Shown here one piece after another: positions 8,216 through 15,603 of a DNA stretch of 15,648 nt (position 1 is its first letter; the number at the start of each line of letters is the position of its first letter). This stretch comes from Lentisphaerota bacterium. GTDB lineage: Bacteria; Verrucomicrobiota; Lentisphaeria; Oligosphaerales; JAFGRS01. A program made the translations under genes and the position numbers. The stretch covers positions 1-15,648 of the forward strand of contig JAAYZO010000888.1 of the NCBI GenBank assembly GCA_012514865.1. The letters run 5' to 3'. The notes beneath the pieces were generated by a model. It saw only the letters and a program-made list of their open reading frames with translations, searched no databases and was not told the DNA's origin.

Positions 8216-9974
8216 GGCTGGAGTCCTTGCTTGCCTTGTCATCCTTGTCGTCGCCGTCGCTGCCGCCCTGGCTGAACGACTCGATGATGGCATTGAGGCT
8301 GACCTGGCTCTCGGCGGCGTTTTCGCCGAGGAGGTAGGCGATTTTCTGGACGGTCTTCATCTGTTGGCGGATGACGCTCTGGGCCTGCCTGATGATCTGG
8401 TCGCGCTGGACGGCCGGCTCGGTGATGTCGCGCAGGATAGCGCCGGCGACGCGTCCGGCCTCGATCGAGATCACCGAGGTGGTGAAGACGCGGCCGTCGT
8501 GCTTGATATCCCGGTAGAGGATATCGCCGCCGTTCTGCAGGACCTGCCGGAAGAACTTGGCGAGGAAGGGCGCAACGCGTTCGAGGATGGCGCCCTCCAT
8601 GCCGGGCCGGGCATCGAAGACCTCGACGACCTCGGGACCGAGGATCTCGGCGAAGCGCCGGTTGCACTCGACGACATTGAGATCCTGGTCGACGATGACG
8701 ACGCCGGAGGGCATGGCCTGGATGAGGGCATTGGCCTTCTTCTGGGCGAGTTTGCGCATGTAGGAGATGCAGGAGGTGGTCTCGGCAGTGCCGGCCAGGA
8801 GGGCCTGGGCGAACTCGCGGCAGCCGGCATAGCCGCAGCCGCCGCAGTTCAGCTCGTCGTCGAGGCCGTGCTTGCCGATGCGTTCCAGGGCGGCGTGGAT
8901 CTGCTGTTCGGAGAACACCGGCTCCTCGATCGGGTCGAGGCGGCGGTCGAGGCGCGTCTCGACGCTGGCGGCGCGCGGCACCTCGTCCTGCGGATAGGGC
9001 GCCTGCTCGACCACGCGCAGGCGCTTGACGACGGTGGCGGCCTGCTCTTCGGTCTGCGGCCCGTTGATGCAGCCGCCCTCACAGCCGAGGAGCTCGAGGA
9101 ACAGCGGCCGGGTCAGGCGGACCTCCTCCAGGTCGCGCAGGCCGCGGCGGACGTTCTCGACGCCGCTGAGGGCCATGAAGCCGGCGTCGTGGACGGTGCA
9201 GTTGGCCTTGATGCCCGCGATCATGCCGCCGTCGACCGGGTAGAGGGCGCCCTCCTGAGCGGGCTGCGGCACGAAGACGTCGTCGGCCTCGGTGGCGACG
9301 GTGCGCGGATTGATGCCGGCCTCGTCCAGGCAGCGCCGCAGGTCAGCGAAGGTCACTGCCAGGTCGAGGAGTTCCGGATGGCGGTCCGCCTCGAGTTTCT
9401 TGGCGATGCAGGGCCCGATGAAGACCACGGCGATGTCGTCGCCGAACTCGCGGCGCAGGAGCCGGCAGTGCGCCAGGGCCGGCGAGGCCAGGTTGGTGAC
9501 CAGGTGGCCATAGCGAGGAAGGTACTTATAGACCAGATCGACGACCACCGGGCAGGCCGACGAGAGCAGGATGCGCGGCGTCGGATCGGCACGCAGATCG
9601 GCGGCGACCGCGGCGGAGACCTCCTGCGCCCCCAGGGCCGTCTCGCTGACCGCCGCGAAGCCGAGCTGCTTCAGCGAGCGCACCATCTGCGCCGGCGTCA
9701 GACCGGCGAACTCGCTGACGTAGGAGGGCGCCAGGCTGGCCACGACCCGCCGGCCCGAGCGCAGGAGCTGCCTCAGCCGGCCGACGTCGTCACGCACACG
9801 CTTGGCATGCACCGGGCAGACCTTGACGCAGTTGCCGCAGGCCAGGCAGCGCTCGGGCATGACCATGGCGCTGCCGTTCTCGACGCGGATGGCCTTCACC
9901 GGGCAGTTGCGCAGGCAGGCACAGCAGTCCTGGCACTCGTTGCGGGCGGTGTAGATCGGATGCTGGAAGTTCAT
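8205..9974 (-). CDS. hydS: Putative sensory [FeFe]-hydrogenase with PAS domain (HydS/HsfB type)
   Basis: This 589-aa protein has, in order: two [4Fe-4S] motifs (Cys14/17/20/24 and Cys43/46/49/53); an H-cluster domain with degenerate signatures SSACP (138-142), GPCIAKK (187-193) and LLGCEGGC (295-302), keeping the four cluster ligands Cys141, 189, 298 and 302; a further Fe-S motif CGGCGYAGC plus Cys402 (377-402); a PAS domain (about 412-520); a helical segment QSVIRQQMKTVQKIAYLLGENAA (532-554); and a Lys/Asp-rich tail. Ala140 replaces the proton-donating Cys of catalytic enzymes. This matches sensory group C hydrogenases such as Thermotoga maritima HydS, where the same Cys-to-Ala change is known. 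Role inferred: H2 or redox sensing, with output to the adjoining phosphatase. ATGA overlap with the ferredoxin gene upstream; 11-bp overlap with the phosphatase. Confidence 0.92.
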   Translation of the reverse strand: MNFQHPIYTARNECQDCCACLRNCPVKAIRVENGSAMVMPERCLACGNCVKVCPVHAKRVRDDVGRLRQLLRSGRRVVASLAPSYVSEFAGLTPAQMVRSLKQLGFAAVSETALGAQEVSAAVAADLRADPTPRILLSSACPVVVDLVYKYLPRYGHLVTNLASPALAHCRLLRREFGDDIAVVFIGPCIAKKLEADRHPELLDLAVTFADLRRCLDEAGINPRTVATEADDVFVPQPAQEGALYPVDGGMIAGIKANCTVHDAGFMALSGVENVRRGLRDLEEVRLTRPLFLELLGCEGGCINGPQTEEQAATVVKRLRVVEQAPYPQDEVPRAASVETRLDRRLDPIEEPVFSEQQIHAALERIGKHGLDDELNCGGCGYAGCREFAQALLAGTAETTSCISYMRKLAQKKANALIQAMPSGVVIVDQDLNVVECNRRFAEILGPEVVEVFDARPGMEGAILERVAPFLAKFFRQVLQNGGDILYRDIKHDGRVFTTSVISIEAGRVAGAILRDITEPAVQRDQIIRQAQSVIRQQMKTVQKIAYLLGENAAESQVSLNAIIESFSQGGSDGDDKDDKASKDSSHGR

Positions 9975-10222
9975 CCTGCCCCCTCCGACTCGGCGTGCCT
10001 GCGCAGGAGATCCAGGCAGGCATTCGGGTCGACCTGTTCATAGGCATGGCCGTCGATGATCAGATGCGGGCCGAGGCTGCAACGGCCGTGGCAGAGACCG
10101 CCGCGCACCACGACGCGGGCCTCCAGGCCGCGCTCGCGCAGGAACTCGCGCACGACGTGGAGGTTCTGCTTGTTGCCCCGGGCAAAACAGGAACTGCCCA
10201 TGCAGATCTGGATCTCGTTCAC
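9971..10222 (-). CDS. Thioredoxin-like [2Fe-2S] ferredoxin
   Basis: This 83-aa protein has the four-cysteine pattern of thioredoxin-like [2Fe-2S] ferredoxins (NuoE-like C-terminal fold): CMGSSC (Cys7, Cys12) and LCHGRC (Cys44, Cys48), followed by GP and a short C-terminal helix. The frame is open for another 120 codons upstream, but that part is Arg/Ala/Pro-rich with no fold. The chosen start is GTG at 10222, preceded by GGAGGG at 8 bases, which places the first Cys at residue 7 as usual. Its stop overlaps the hydS start (ATGA), so the two are probably co-translated. Likely role: electron carrier for HydS or between HydS and HydABC (inference). It is homologous to the C-terminal domain of HydA next door but keeps all four cysteines. 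Confidence 0.87.
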   Translation of the reverse strand: MNEIQICMGSSCFARGNKQNLHVVREFLRERGLEARVVVRGGLCHGRCSLGPHLIIDGHAYEQVDPNACLDLLRRHAESEGAG

Positions 10223-10349
10223 GCTCGCTGCCCTCCTGAACCGGTGAACCGCCGGCCGGACCGCGCGGCCCGGCCGGCCGGCCCCCTCGCACGCCGGGGC
10301 GACGCCGGCGATGGCTCTCGCCGGTGCCGCCCCCGCGCCGGGCCGTGGC
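10223..10349 (-). promoter_or_regulatory. 127-bp GC-palindromic spacer inside the hydrogenase unit
   Basis: This is the only long gap in the minus-strand locus, between hydA and the ferredoxin gene. It contains a perfect 7-bp stem CCGGCGA (10305-10311)/TCGCCGG (10318-10324), 25 bp past the hydA stop, and alternating GGCC/CCGG blocks around 10253-10283. There is no T-tract and no clear promoter. It could be a transcript-processing or attenuating hairpin that sets the sensory genes at a lower level than hydCBA (inference). Confidence 0.4.
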
Positions 10350-12422
10350 CTAATGCCCCTTGCCGTGAGCCCCGCAGCCCTTGCAGCCCGAGCCACAGCA
10401 GCCGCCGGCCTCCGCCGGCAGACGGCCCTCGACCGCGGCCAGGACCGTCGCACGAGCCTGCTCGGCCGTGCAGCGCTCGAGGATGCGACCGGCGATGCTG
10501 ACCGTCGGGCCGCGGTCGCAGCGCTCATGGCAGAAGGTGGCGCGGATGTCGACGCGATCCGCCAGCTTGGCGTCGTTGACATACCCGAGGAGGTCCCGCA
10601 GGAGCTCCTGCGAGCCGCGAAGGAAGAAGCTCGTGCCGACGCAGACCGTCACCGGGACCTTCTCGGCCGCCGTGGCGGCGTTGAGGGTCACATCCTGGTC
10701 ATGGATGCGGCGGCGGCTGTGATAGCCGGTGTGCAGCATCTCGTGGGCCTTGTGGCCGCCGACCTCGCCGAGGACGCTCTCATAGGCGGCCCGGATGAAG
10801 GGATTCTCCTGGCTCTTGTGGAGGTCCAGGCGCCGGTCGACGTTGTAGAGGCCCTCGGTGCGCTGGCGGCGGGTGCTCGGGTCGAAGGTCACCGGCTGGC
10901 CGGCGCCGCCGATGCAGCCGCCGGGGCAGGCCATGACCTCGATGATGTCGGCGTCGCTCTGGACGGCCTGGACCTTCTCGGCGAGGGTCCGGGCGTTCTT
11001 CAGGCCGTGCACGACCTTCAGGCGCAGGCTCCGGTCGCCGAGGCTGATGACGGCTTCGCGGAGGCCGTCCTCGCCGCGCAGGTCCTCGAACTCGACCTGG
11101 GCGAGGGTCTTGCCGGTGACCTTCTCGTAGGCATAGCGCACGACCGCCTCGCTGACGCCGCCGGAGTTGCCGAAGATGACGCCGGCGCCGGTCTTGAAGC
11201 CGAGGGGCAGATCGAGCGAGGCCGGCTGGAGCTGCTTGAACTCGATGCCGGCGGTCTCGATCATGCGGATGAGTTCCTGTGTGGTCAGGACGTGGTCGAC
11301 GTCGGGCTGGCCGTCGCGGGCGAACTCGGGGCGTTCCTTCTCGGCCTTCTTGGCGGTGCAGGGCATGATCGAGACGATCACCAGATCCGCCGCGTCGACG
11401 CCGAGCTGGCCGGGGAGCATCTCACGGGCGAGGGCTCCGAACATCTGCTGCGGCGAGCGGCAGCTCGAGAGATTCGGGAGGAGATCCGGGTAGTACTGCT
11501 CGGCGAAGCGCACCCAGGCCGGGCAGCAGCTCGTGAACTGCGGCAGCCGCTCGCCCTTCTCGAGGCGATGCAGGAACTCGGTGGCCTCCTCGACGACGGT
11601 GAGGTCGGCGCTGAAGGAGGTATCAAAGACCGCCGCAAAGCCCATCGTCCGGAGCGCCGCCACGATACGGCCGGTCTCGTCACCGCCGGAGCCCAGCCCG
11701 AAGGCCTCGCCGACCGCGACGCGCACCGCCGGCGCGATCTGGGCGACGACCTTACGCTTCGGATTGGCGAGATCCTTCCAGACCGCCTCGATCTCGGGCT
11801 TCGGCACCAGAGCGCCGGTCGGGCAGACGCGGGCGCACTGGCCGCAGAAGACGCACTCGACGCTGCCGAGGTCATGCCCGAAGGCCGGCAGGACGCACGA
11901 CTTGGCGCCGCGGTGCGCGAAGTCGATGGCGCCGATGCCCTGGACCTCGCTGCAGACGCGCACGCAGTCGCCGCAGAGCACGCATTTATTCGGGTCGCGG
12001 ATGAGGCTCGGGTTGCGGTCGTCGATGGGATCGGCGCGCTGGGCGCTCTTGAAGCGGACCTTATCGACGCCGAGGCGCCGGGCCAGGTCGAGGAGCTTGC
12101 AGGCCGCGCTCTTGCTGCAGGTGGTGCAGCCCTGGTGGTGGTTGGCGAGGAGCAGCTCGATGGTGATGCGTCGCATCTCGCGGATTTCGGCGGTGTTGGT
12201 ACGCACGACCATACCCGCCTCGGGCGGCGTCGAGCAGCTCGCCACGATGCCGCGCCCCTCGATATCGACCAGGCAGAGCCGGCAGGCGCCGTAGACGCTC
12301 AGCTCGGAGTGGTAGCAGAAGGTCGGGATCTCGATGCCGGCCTTGCGGGCCAGCTCGAGGACATTGCGCTCGCCCTCGATCGCGACCGGGCGGCCGTCAA
12401 GCATCAGGGTCTTGGTCATCAT
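10350..12422 (-). CDS. hydA: [FeFe]-hydrogenase catalytic subunit HydA (bifurcating type)
   Basis: This 690-aa protein forms or oxidises H2 at the H-cluster. Domains: [2Fe-2S] plant-type ferredoxin (Cys36/47/50/63); His-ligated [4Fe-4S] (His95, Cys99/102/108); two [4Fe-4S] (Cys147/150/153/157 and Cys190/193/196/200); H-cluster domain with TSCCPAW (297-303), MPCTAKK (353-359) and MACPGGC (497-503). The key residues, including Glu279, Glu282, Arg286, Cys299, Ser319 and Lys358, fall at the same numbers as I recall for Clostridium pasteurianum CpI, so the proton relay looks intact. Residues about 588-665 are a thioredoxin-like [2Fe-2S] domain in which the second Cys is Phe599 (Cys594, 631, 635 remain). 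The tail (about 673-690) is Cys/Gly/His-rich. ATGATG start 3 bp after the hydB stop; Met2 could also serve. Confidence 0.97.
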   Translation of the reverse strand: MMTKTLMLDGRPVAIEGERNVLELARKAGIEIPTFCYHSELSVYGACRLCLVDIEGRGIVASCSTPPEAGMVVRTNTAEIREMRRITIELLLANHHQGCTTCSKSAACKLLDLARRLGVDKVRFKSAQRADPIDDRNPSLIRDPNKCVLCGDCVRVCSEVQGIGAIDFAHRGAKSCVLPAFGHDLGSVECVFCGQCARVCPTGALVPKPEIEAVWKDLANPKRKVVAQIAPAVRVAVGEAFGLGSGGDETGRIVAALRTMGFAAVFDTSFSADLTVVEEATEFLHRLEKGERLPQFTSCCPAWVRFAEQYYPDLLPNLSSCRSPQQMFGALAREMLPGQLGVDAADLVIVSIMPCTAKKAEKERPEFARDGQPDVDHVLTTQELIRMIETAGIEFKQLQPASLDLPLGFKTGAGVIFGNSGGVSEAVVRYAYEKVTGKTLAQVEFEDLRGEDGLREAVISLGDRSLRLKVVHGLKNARTLAEKVQAVQSDADIIEVMACPGGCIGGAGQPVTFDPSTRRQRTEGLYNVDRRLDLHKSQENPFIRAAYESVLGEVGGHKAHEMLHTGYHSRRRIHDQDVTLNAATAAEKVPVTVCVGTSFFLRGSQELLRDLLGYVNDAKLADRVDIRATFCHERCDRGPTVSIAGRILERCTAEQARATVLAAVEGRLPAEAGGCCGSGCKGCGAHGKGH

Positions 12423-12425
12423 CGG

Positions 12426-14297
12426 TCACACCCCCGTAATGGCGTTGAACTTGCAGACCTTGGCACAGGCGCCGCAGCGGATGCAGCGCGAGGGGTCGAT
12501 GTGGTGCGCCTGCTTGCGCTCGCCGGTGATGGCGCCGACCGGGCAGGTGCGGGTGCAGAGGGTGCAGCCCTTGCACTTGGCCGGATCGATCGCCGGCGGC
12601 ACGAGGGCCTTGCAGCGCCGCGCCGGGCAGGTCCTGTGCAGGACGTGCGCCTCATACTCGGCGCGGAAGTAGCGCAAGGTCGAGAGGACCGGATTCGGGG
12701 CGGTCTTGCCGAGGCCGCAGAGGGAGCCCTTGCTGACGGCCTTGGCGAGGCTCTCGAGGAGGTCGAGGGTGCCCGCGTCGGCCCGGCCGGCGATGATGTC
12801 ATCGAGGAGGGCCAGCATCTGCTTGGTGCCCTCGCGGCAGAGCACGCACTTGCCGCAGGACTCGTTCTGGGTGAACTGCATGAAGAAGCGCGCGATCTGG
12901 ACCATGCAGGTGTTCTGGTTCATCACCACCATGCCGCCCGAGCCGATCATGGCGCCGACGCTGCGCAGGCTGTCGTAGTCCAGCGGCAGGTCGAGGTGGT
13001 CGACGGTCAGGCAGCCGCCCGAGGGCCCGCCGATCTGCACCGCCTTCAGCTCGGAGCCGTTCAGGACGCCCTTGTCGTCGATGACGCCGCCGCCGACGTC
13101 GTAGACGACGTGACGCAGGGTCGCGCCCATCGGCACCTCGATCAGGCCGGTGTTGGCCACGTGCCCGGTCAGGGCGAAGGTCTTCGTGCCCGGGCTGGCC
13201 GCCGTGCCGAGAGACCGGAAGGCCTCGACACCGCGCGACAGGATGTGCGGCACCGTCGCCAGGGTCTCGACGTTGTTGATCACCGTCGGCTTGCCCCAGA
13301 GGCCCGACTCTGCCGGGAAGGGCGGCTTCGGCGACGGCATGCCGCGGCGGCCTTCGATCGAGGCCATCAGCGCGGTCTCTTCACCGCAGACGAAGGCGCC
13401 GGCGCCCTCCATGACGTGGCAGGTCAGCGCCTCGCCCGTCCCGAAGAGGTCCTTGCCCAGGTAGCCGGCGGCCGTGGCGTCCTCGACGGCGCGGCGCAGG
13501 CGCTTTACCGCCAGGGGATACTCGGTGCGCACGTAGAGGTACGCCTCGTCGGCGCCCACCGCGCGCGCCGCGATCATGACCCCCTCGATGACGCGGTGCG
13601 GGTTGCCCTCCATGACCGAGCGGTCCATGAAGGCGCCCGGGTCGCCTTCGTCGCCGTTGCAGATGACGTACTTCTTCGGACCCGGCTGCCGGCGGGTCAG
13701 CTCCCACTTGCGGCCGGTGGGGAAACCGCCGCCGCCGCGCCCGCGCAGGCCGCTGGCGATCATCTCCTGGCAGACCTGCTCCGGGGTCATGGCGGTGTAG
13801 GCCCGCTGCGCCGCCGCGTAGCCGCCCTCGGCGACGTACTCGGCGAGGTTCTCGGGGTCGATGCGGCCGCACTGGTCCAGGACATCGCGGTGCTGACGGG
13901 TGTAGAAGGGTATGTCATCGATGCCGCGGCAGTGCCGGCCGGTGGCCGGGTCGCGGTAGAGCAGGCGCTCGACCAGGCCATGGCCCACCAGCGACGTGGC
14001 CACGATCTCCTTGGCGTCGTCCGCCGTGACCTTGCAGTAGAGGATGTTCTCCGGCAGCACCGTCACCAGCGGCCCCATCTGGCAGAAGCCCTGGCAGCCG
14101 CTGCAGGTGAAGTGCACGCCGATCTCGTCGCTGGCCAGCGGTGTGCTGTGGTCGCGGTGATCGACAATCTTCAGACCCGCCGCACGGCCCTCGCGCAACA
14201 GGGCCTCGAACACCCCCAGGGAGCCGTTCGCCACGCAGCCCGTGCCGGCACAGATGATGACGCGCCGAACGGCGCTCTTGGACATCGCATCACTCAT
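12426..14297 (-). CDS. hydB: Bifurcating hydrogenase flavoprotein subunit HydB (NuoF-like)
   Basis: This 623-aa NuoF-like subunit binds FMN and NAD(H). In bifurcating hydrogenases it is where electrons are exchanged among NADH, ferredoxin and HydA. N-terminal thioredoxin-like [2Fe-2S] domain: Cys16, Cys21, then CSGCQGFC (65-72), of which Cys68 and Cys72 fit the usual spacing. FMN/NAD region: GLRGRGGGGFPTGRKWE (183-199), NGDEGDPGAFMDR (214-226) and GAGAFVCGEETAL (298-310). A [4Fe-4S] site follows at Cys481/484/487/527. The C-terminal extension has two [4Fe-4S] motifs, Cys575/578/581/585 and Cys605/608/611/615, which distinguish HydB-type subunits from plain NuoF. All ligands are present. It overlaps hydC by 4 bp (ATGA). 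A second Met at residue 5 is an alternative start. Confidence 0.96.
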   Translation of the reverse strand: MSDAMSKSAVRRVIICAGTGCVANGSLGVFEALLREGRAAGLKIVDHRDHSTPLASDEIGVHFTCSGCQGFCQMGPLVTVLPENILYCKVTADDAKEIVATSLVGHGLVERLLYRDPATGRHCRGIDDIPFYTRQHRDVLDQCGRIDPENLAEYVAEGGYAAAQRAYTAMTPEQVCQEMIASGLRGRGGGGFPTGRKWELTRRQPGPKKYVICNGDEGDPGAFMDRSVMEGNPHRVIEGVMIAARAVGADEAYLYVRTEYPLAVKRLRRAVEDATAAGYLGKDLFGTGEALTCHVMEGAGAFVCGEETALMASIEGRRGMPSPKPPFPAESGLWGKPTVINNVETLATVPHILSRGVEAFRSLGTAASPGTKTFALTGHVANTGLIEVPMGATLRHVVYDVGGGVIDDKGVLNGSELKAVQIGGPSGGCLTVDHLDLPLDYDSLRSVGAMIGSGGMVVMNQNTCMVQIARFFMQFTQNESCGKCVLCREGTKQMLALLDDIIAGRADAGTLDLLESLAKAVSKGSLCGLGKTAPNPVLSTLRYFRAEYEAHVLHRTCPARRCKALVPPAIDPAKCKGCTLCTRTCPVGAITGERKQAHHIDPSRCIRCGACAKVCKFNAITGV

Positions 14298-14800
14298 TTC
14301 GCGCCCTCCTCTGCCAGAATGCCCTCCAGGACCGCGACCGCCTTGTCCGGGGTCATCTGGCCATGGACGGCGTCGTCAATCACCAGCACCGGCGCCAGGC
14401 CGCAGGCGCCCAGGCATGACACGGTCTCGACTGTGACAAGCAGATCCGGCGTCGTGTCCTGGCCCTCGGGCAGCTTCAGGCGCTGACGCAGGGCGTCGAG
14501 GATGTCGATCGAGCCGCGCACGTGACAGGCCGTGCCGTCACAGAGACGCACCACGTGCTTGCCCTTGGGCTTGAGCGTGAAGTGCGCATAGAACGTCGCT
14601 ACCCCGAAGACGCGCGCCGGCGGCAGGTCCAGCGCCGTCGCCACGAAGGTCAAAATCGCCTCGGGGAGATAACGGTACTCTTCCTGCACCGCCTGCAGAA
14701 TCGGGATCAGCTTGGCCGGGTCTCGGCCGAACCGATCCAGGATCCCGCAGACCTTGCCGAACTGCGCCGCGGCTGGCATGGTCGTTTCCATCTGCGTCAT
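14294..14800 (-). CDS. hydC: Hydrogenase subunit HydC (NuoE-like [2Fe-2S] protein)
   Basis: This 168-aa NuoE-type thioredoxin-like subunit has the ligands Cys87, Cys92, Cys129 and Cys133 in CDGTAC and CLGAC. The helical front half contains YRYLPEAILTFVATAL and VFGVATFYAHF, as in NuoE/HydC. It binds one [2Fe-2S] cluster and supports HydB in the trimer. The start at 14800 is chosen for the AGGAAAGG just upstream (3 bases before the ATG, AGGA 8 bases before); Met4 at 14791 is possible. The frame stays open far upstream, but that part is a shadow of rex. It sits 29 bp after the rex stop and overlaps hydB by 4 bp. Length is typical (150-170 aa). Confidence 0.95.
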   Translation of the reverse strand: MTQMETTMPAAAQFGKVCGILDRFGRDPAKLIPILQAVQEEYRYLPEAILTFVATALDLPPARVFGVATFYAHFTLKPKGKHVVRLCDGTACHVRGSIDILDALRQRLKLPEGQDTTPDLLVTVETVSCLGACGLAPVLVIDDAVHGQMTPDKAVAVLEGILAEEGAK

Positions 14801-14829
14801 CTGCCTTTCCTGCTTGTGCCCCGAGCCCG

Positions 14830-15501
14830 TCACTCGCGCTCGTCTGTCTCGACATTCAGACCGGCCAGACGCCGTGAAATCACGGCCAGGGTCCCGGCCA
14901 GGTCCTCGTTCTCCACAATGATCTCCGGCGGCATCTCCAGCCGCACCGGCGCGAAGTTCCAGATCGCCCGAATGCCGCCCGCCACCATGCGGTCGGCCAC
15001 CGCCTGGGCCGTCCGCGCCCCCACCGTGACGATGCCGATCCCGATGTGCATCCGCTGCGCCAGGTCGGTCAGCTTGTCGATGTGCAGAATGCGCTTGCCG
15101 TGAACTTCCGTGCCGACCTTCTCCGCATCGACATCGAAGCCCGCCACGATATTCAGTCCGTGCTGCGCAAAGCCCTCGTAGCCCAGCAGCGCCGAGCCGA
15201 GGTTGCCGACCCCCGCCAGGAAGGCGTCCTCGAGGTTGTCCCAGCCGATGAAGTGCTCGATCGCCGCCACCAGCCCGGTGACGTGAAAACCGACCTTCGG
15301 CTTGCCCACGATACCCGTCATCGCCAGGTCCTTCCGAACCAGCGTCGGGTCCTTCTGCAACACCTCCGCCAGGTAGGTGCACGACACCCACTCGACGTCG
15401 GTCTTCCGCAACGCGTACAGACAACGCAGGTACATCGGCATCCGCCGCAATGACGGCGTCGGCGCTGACTTCATCGGTCGCTCGCTCGTCTGGGCCTGCA
15501 T
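14830..15501 (-). CDS. rex: Redox-sensing transcriptional repressor Rex
   Basis: This 223-aa protein has the Rex architecture: an N-terminal winged helix-turn-helix (about 15-80) with DPTLVRKDLAMTGIVGKPKVGF, then a Rossmann domain with GVGNLG (97-102) and FDVD (122-125) for NADH/NAD+ binding, and the conserved C-terminal IWNFAPVRLEMP region before the swapped helix. Rex represses fermentative and hydrogenase genes when NADH is low and leaves DNA when NADH rises. A 10-15 residue N-terminal extension precedes the usual start. ATG 15501 is supported by GGAGG 4 bases upstream. It is the first gene of the hyd unit, so it probably regulates itself and HydABC through the sites at 15527-15603. Confidence 0.95.
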   Translation of the reverse strand: MQAQTSERPMKSAPTPSLRRMPMYLRCLYALRKTDVEWVSCTYLAEVLQKDPTLVRKDLAMTGIVGKPKVGFHVTGLVAAIEHFIGWDNLEDAFLAGVGNLGSALLGYEGFAQHGLNIVAGFDVDAEKVGTEVHGKRILHIDKLTDLAQRMHIGIGIVTVGARTAQAVADRMVAGGIRAIWNFAPVRLEMPPEIIVENEDLAGTLAVISRRLAGLNVETDERE

Positions 15502-15526
15502 GGTGCCTCCGTCCGGCCTGGGGCCG

Positions 15527-15553
15527 CTTATCCGAGAATTTGTTCGCGATAAG
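15527..15553. promoter_or_regulatory. Inverted repeat over the rex promoter start region
   Basis: CTTATC (15527-15532) and GATAAG (15548-15553) are an inverted repeat spaced by 15 bp, with an AT-rich centre in an otherwise GC-rich region. It overlaps the proposed -10 box and lies 26 bp before the rex ATG. It could be a second operator for Rex or another regulator; the match to the Rex consensus is weak. Confidence 0.4.
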
Positions 15554-15578
15554 ATAGGCGCCTTTCAAAGAGAGGCAA
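15551..15578 (-). promoter_or_regulatory. Candidate promoter of rex-hydCBA
   Basis: On the minus strand, TTGCCT (15573-15578) and TATCTT (15551-15556) are spaced by 16 bp, matching 4/6 of the -35 and 4/6 of the -10 consensus. The -10 box is about 50 bp before the rex ATG. This is the most AT-rich upstream segment of the locus. Confidence 0.45.
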
Positions 15579-15585
15579 GGCCGTT

Positions 15586-15603
15586 TCGCGAAATATTTCT
15601 CCA
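15586..15603. promoter_or_regulatory. Candidate Rex operator (ROP box)
   Basis: TCGCGAAATATTTCTCCA agrees with the general Rex-type palindrome TTGTGAAATATTTCACAA at 14 of 18 positions, with the AAATATTT core exact. It lies just upstream of the proposed -35 box and about 85 bp before rex. Rex operators in front of rex and hydrogenase genes are well known. The right half (CTCCA) is the weaker arm. Confidence 0.5.

Noticed and set aside
12426..14297. NuoF subunit of respiratory complex I
   Set aside because: The extra N-terminal [2Fe-2S] domain and two C-terminal [4Fe-4S] motifs, plus the adjoining HydA, fit HydB of a hydrogenase; no other nuo genes are present.
10311..14486. Open frame of 1391 codons on the plus strand opposite hydA, hydB and part of hydC
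   Set aside because: It is antisense to three clear Fe-S/flavin proteins. Its composition (Ala/Asp/Gly/Leu/Arg) is what the complement of GC-rich codons gives, and it shows no motif.
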